From the NCBI GenBank assembly GCA_017461235.1, contig JAFTYU010000026.1:1-32194 (forward strand): a DNA stretch of 32,194 nt, in the 5' to 3' direction. The stretch is from Clostridia bacterium (GTDB lineage: Bacteria > Bacillota > Clostridia > Oscillospirales > Acutalibacteraceae). Positions 32,057-32,194 of the stretch are shown here, piece after piece. The notes below the pieces were generated by a model. The model did no database searches and had not been told where the DNA came from. It saw nothing but the letters and a program-made list of their open reading frames with translations. The position numbers and the translations under genes were made by a program. Within the stretch, counting starts at the first letter, position 1; every line of letters begins with the position of its first letter.

Positions 32057-32071
32057 TTGTTTCGAAATTTT

Positions 32072-32152
32072 GGGACTCGAACCCCCACTCGGCGAAGCCG
32101 AACATACTCGGGTGTTCGCGTAGCGAACGATGGGCGGAGCCGATCGAGTCCC
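32072..32152 (+). repeat. Hairpin core with T-arm inverted repeat (locus D)
   Basis: GGGACTCGAACCCC (32072-32085) is a perfect 14-base reverse complement of the tRNA-Arg T-arm. It pairs with TCGAGTCCC (32144-32152) as the outer stem. Internal hairpins: CGGC-GAA-GCCG (32090-32100), TTCGC-GTA-GCGAA (32115-32127) and CGAT-G-GGC-GGA-GCC-G-ATCG (32128-32146). An alternative stem CGAACA/TGTTCG competes with the second hairpin. Confidence 0.82.
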
Positions 32153-32194
32153 TTCCGGCGCGCCAAAAACAGAGTAATCACATTTGTGGTTGCT

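Larger units (their letters stand above)
31995..32194 (+). repeat. Direct repeat of the tRNA-Arg 3' end, shift 149 bp (locus D)
   Basis: Positions 31995-32045 and 32144-32194 are identical over 51 bases and the match runs off the window end. The copied part covers T-loop, T-stem strand, acceptor strand, CCA and the terminator hairpin. The second copy has no tRNA body. Confidence 0.93.

Noticed and set aside
30822-32105. Several short open frames over the tRNA cluster on both strands
   Set aside because: They run through mature tRNA sequences and the duplicated 3' ends, have no ribosome binding sites and no recognisable protein features.

Overview
The window reads as chromosomal DNA of an anaerobic, AT-rich clostridial Firmicute, probably a gut or rumen Oscillospiraceae/Eubacteriales relative. 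The evidence is a one-polypeptide pyruvate:ferredoxin oxidoreductase, meso-diaminopimelate dehydrogenase, a secreted protease ending in a dockerin-like module, strong AGGAGG-type ribosome binding sites and many near-consensus sigma-A promoters. Both ends of the window lie inside tandem repeats, so this may be a whole contig that broke at repeats. No phage, plasmid, insertion sequence, CRISPR array or rRNA operon was seen.

Layout. Positions 1-260 hold a tandem repeat made of a tRNA 3' end, a terminator and a hairpin core. Then come a PII-like protein and a CPA2 antiporter (+), a phosphatase-superfamily hydrolase (-), an S23-type four-helix-bundle gene flanked by hairpin arrays (-), ddh (-), and a gtrA-rlmCD operon (-) ending in a second type of hairpin array. 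An ECF sigma factor with a membrane beta-propeller protein (-) diverges from secA (+). Next are two small membrane proteins and a frameshifted CNNM/HlyC-type transporter (-), nifJ (+), and a large subtilisin-LRR-dockerin protein (-). An AraC regulator (-) diverges from uxuA-eda-kdgK (+), which converts mannonate to pyruvate and glyceraldehyde 3-phosphate. A secreted metallophosphoesterase and an M48 peptidase (+) follow, then a lipoprotein, a small unknown protein and a DUF3267 membrane protein (-). The right end holds five tRNA genes (Leu-CAA, Glu-UUC and Met-CAU on -, Gly-GCC and Arg-ACG on +).

The most unusual content is repeat biology. All three tRNA transcription units seen here, plus one inferred just left of the window, are followed by a 144-188 bp unit. 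The unit contains a second copy of that tRNA's 3' end (from the T-loop through CCA and the terminator), an inverted copy of its T-arm, and a core of hairpins whose stems change in a compensatory way between loci. Separately, two tiled hairpin arrays use invariant 7-base linkers (GCGATAT/ATATCGC and AAATCAT). One is duplicated on both sides of the S23-type gene, as if the two form one mobile unit. I do not recognise either family as a described named element.
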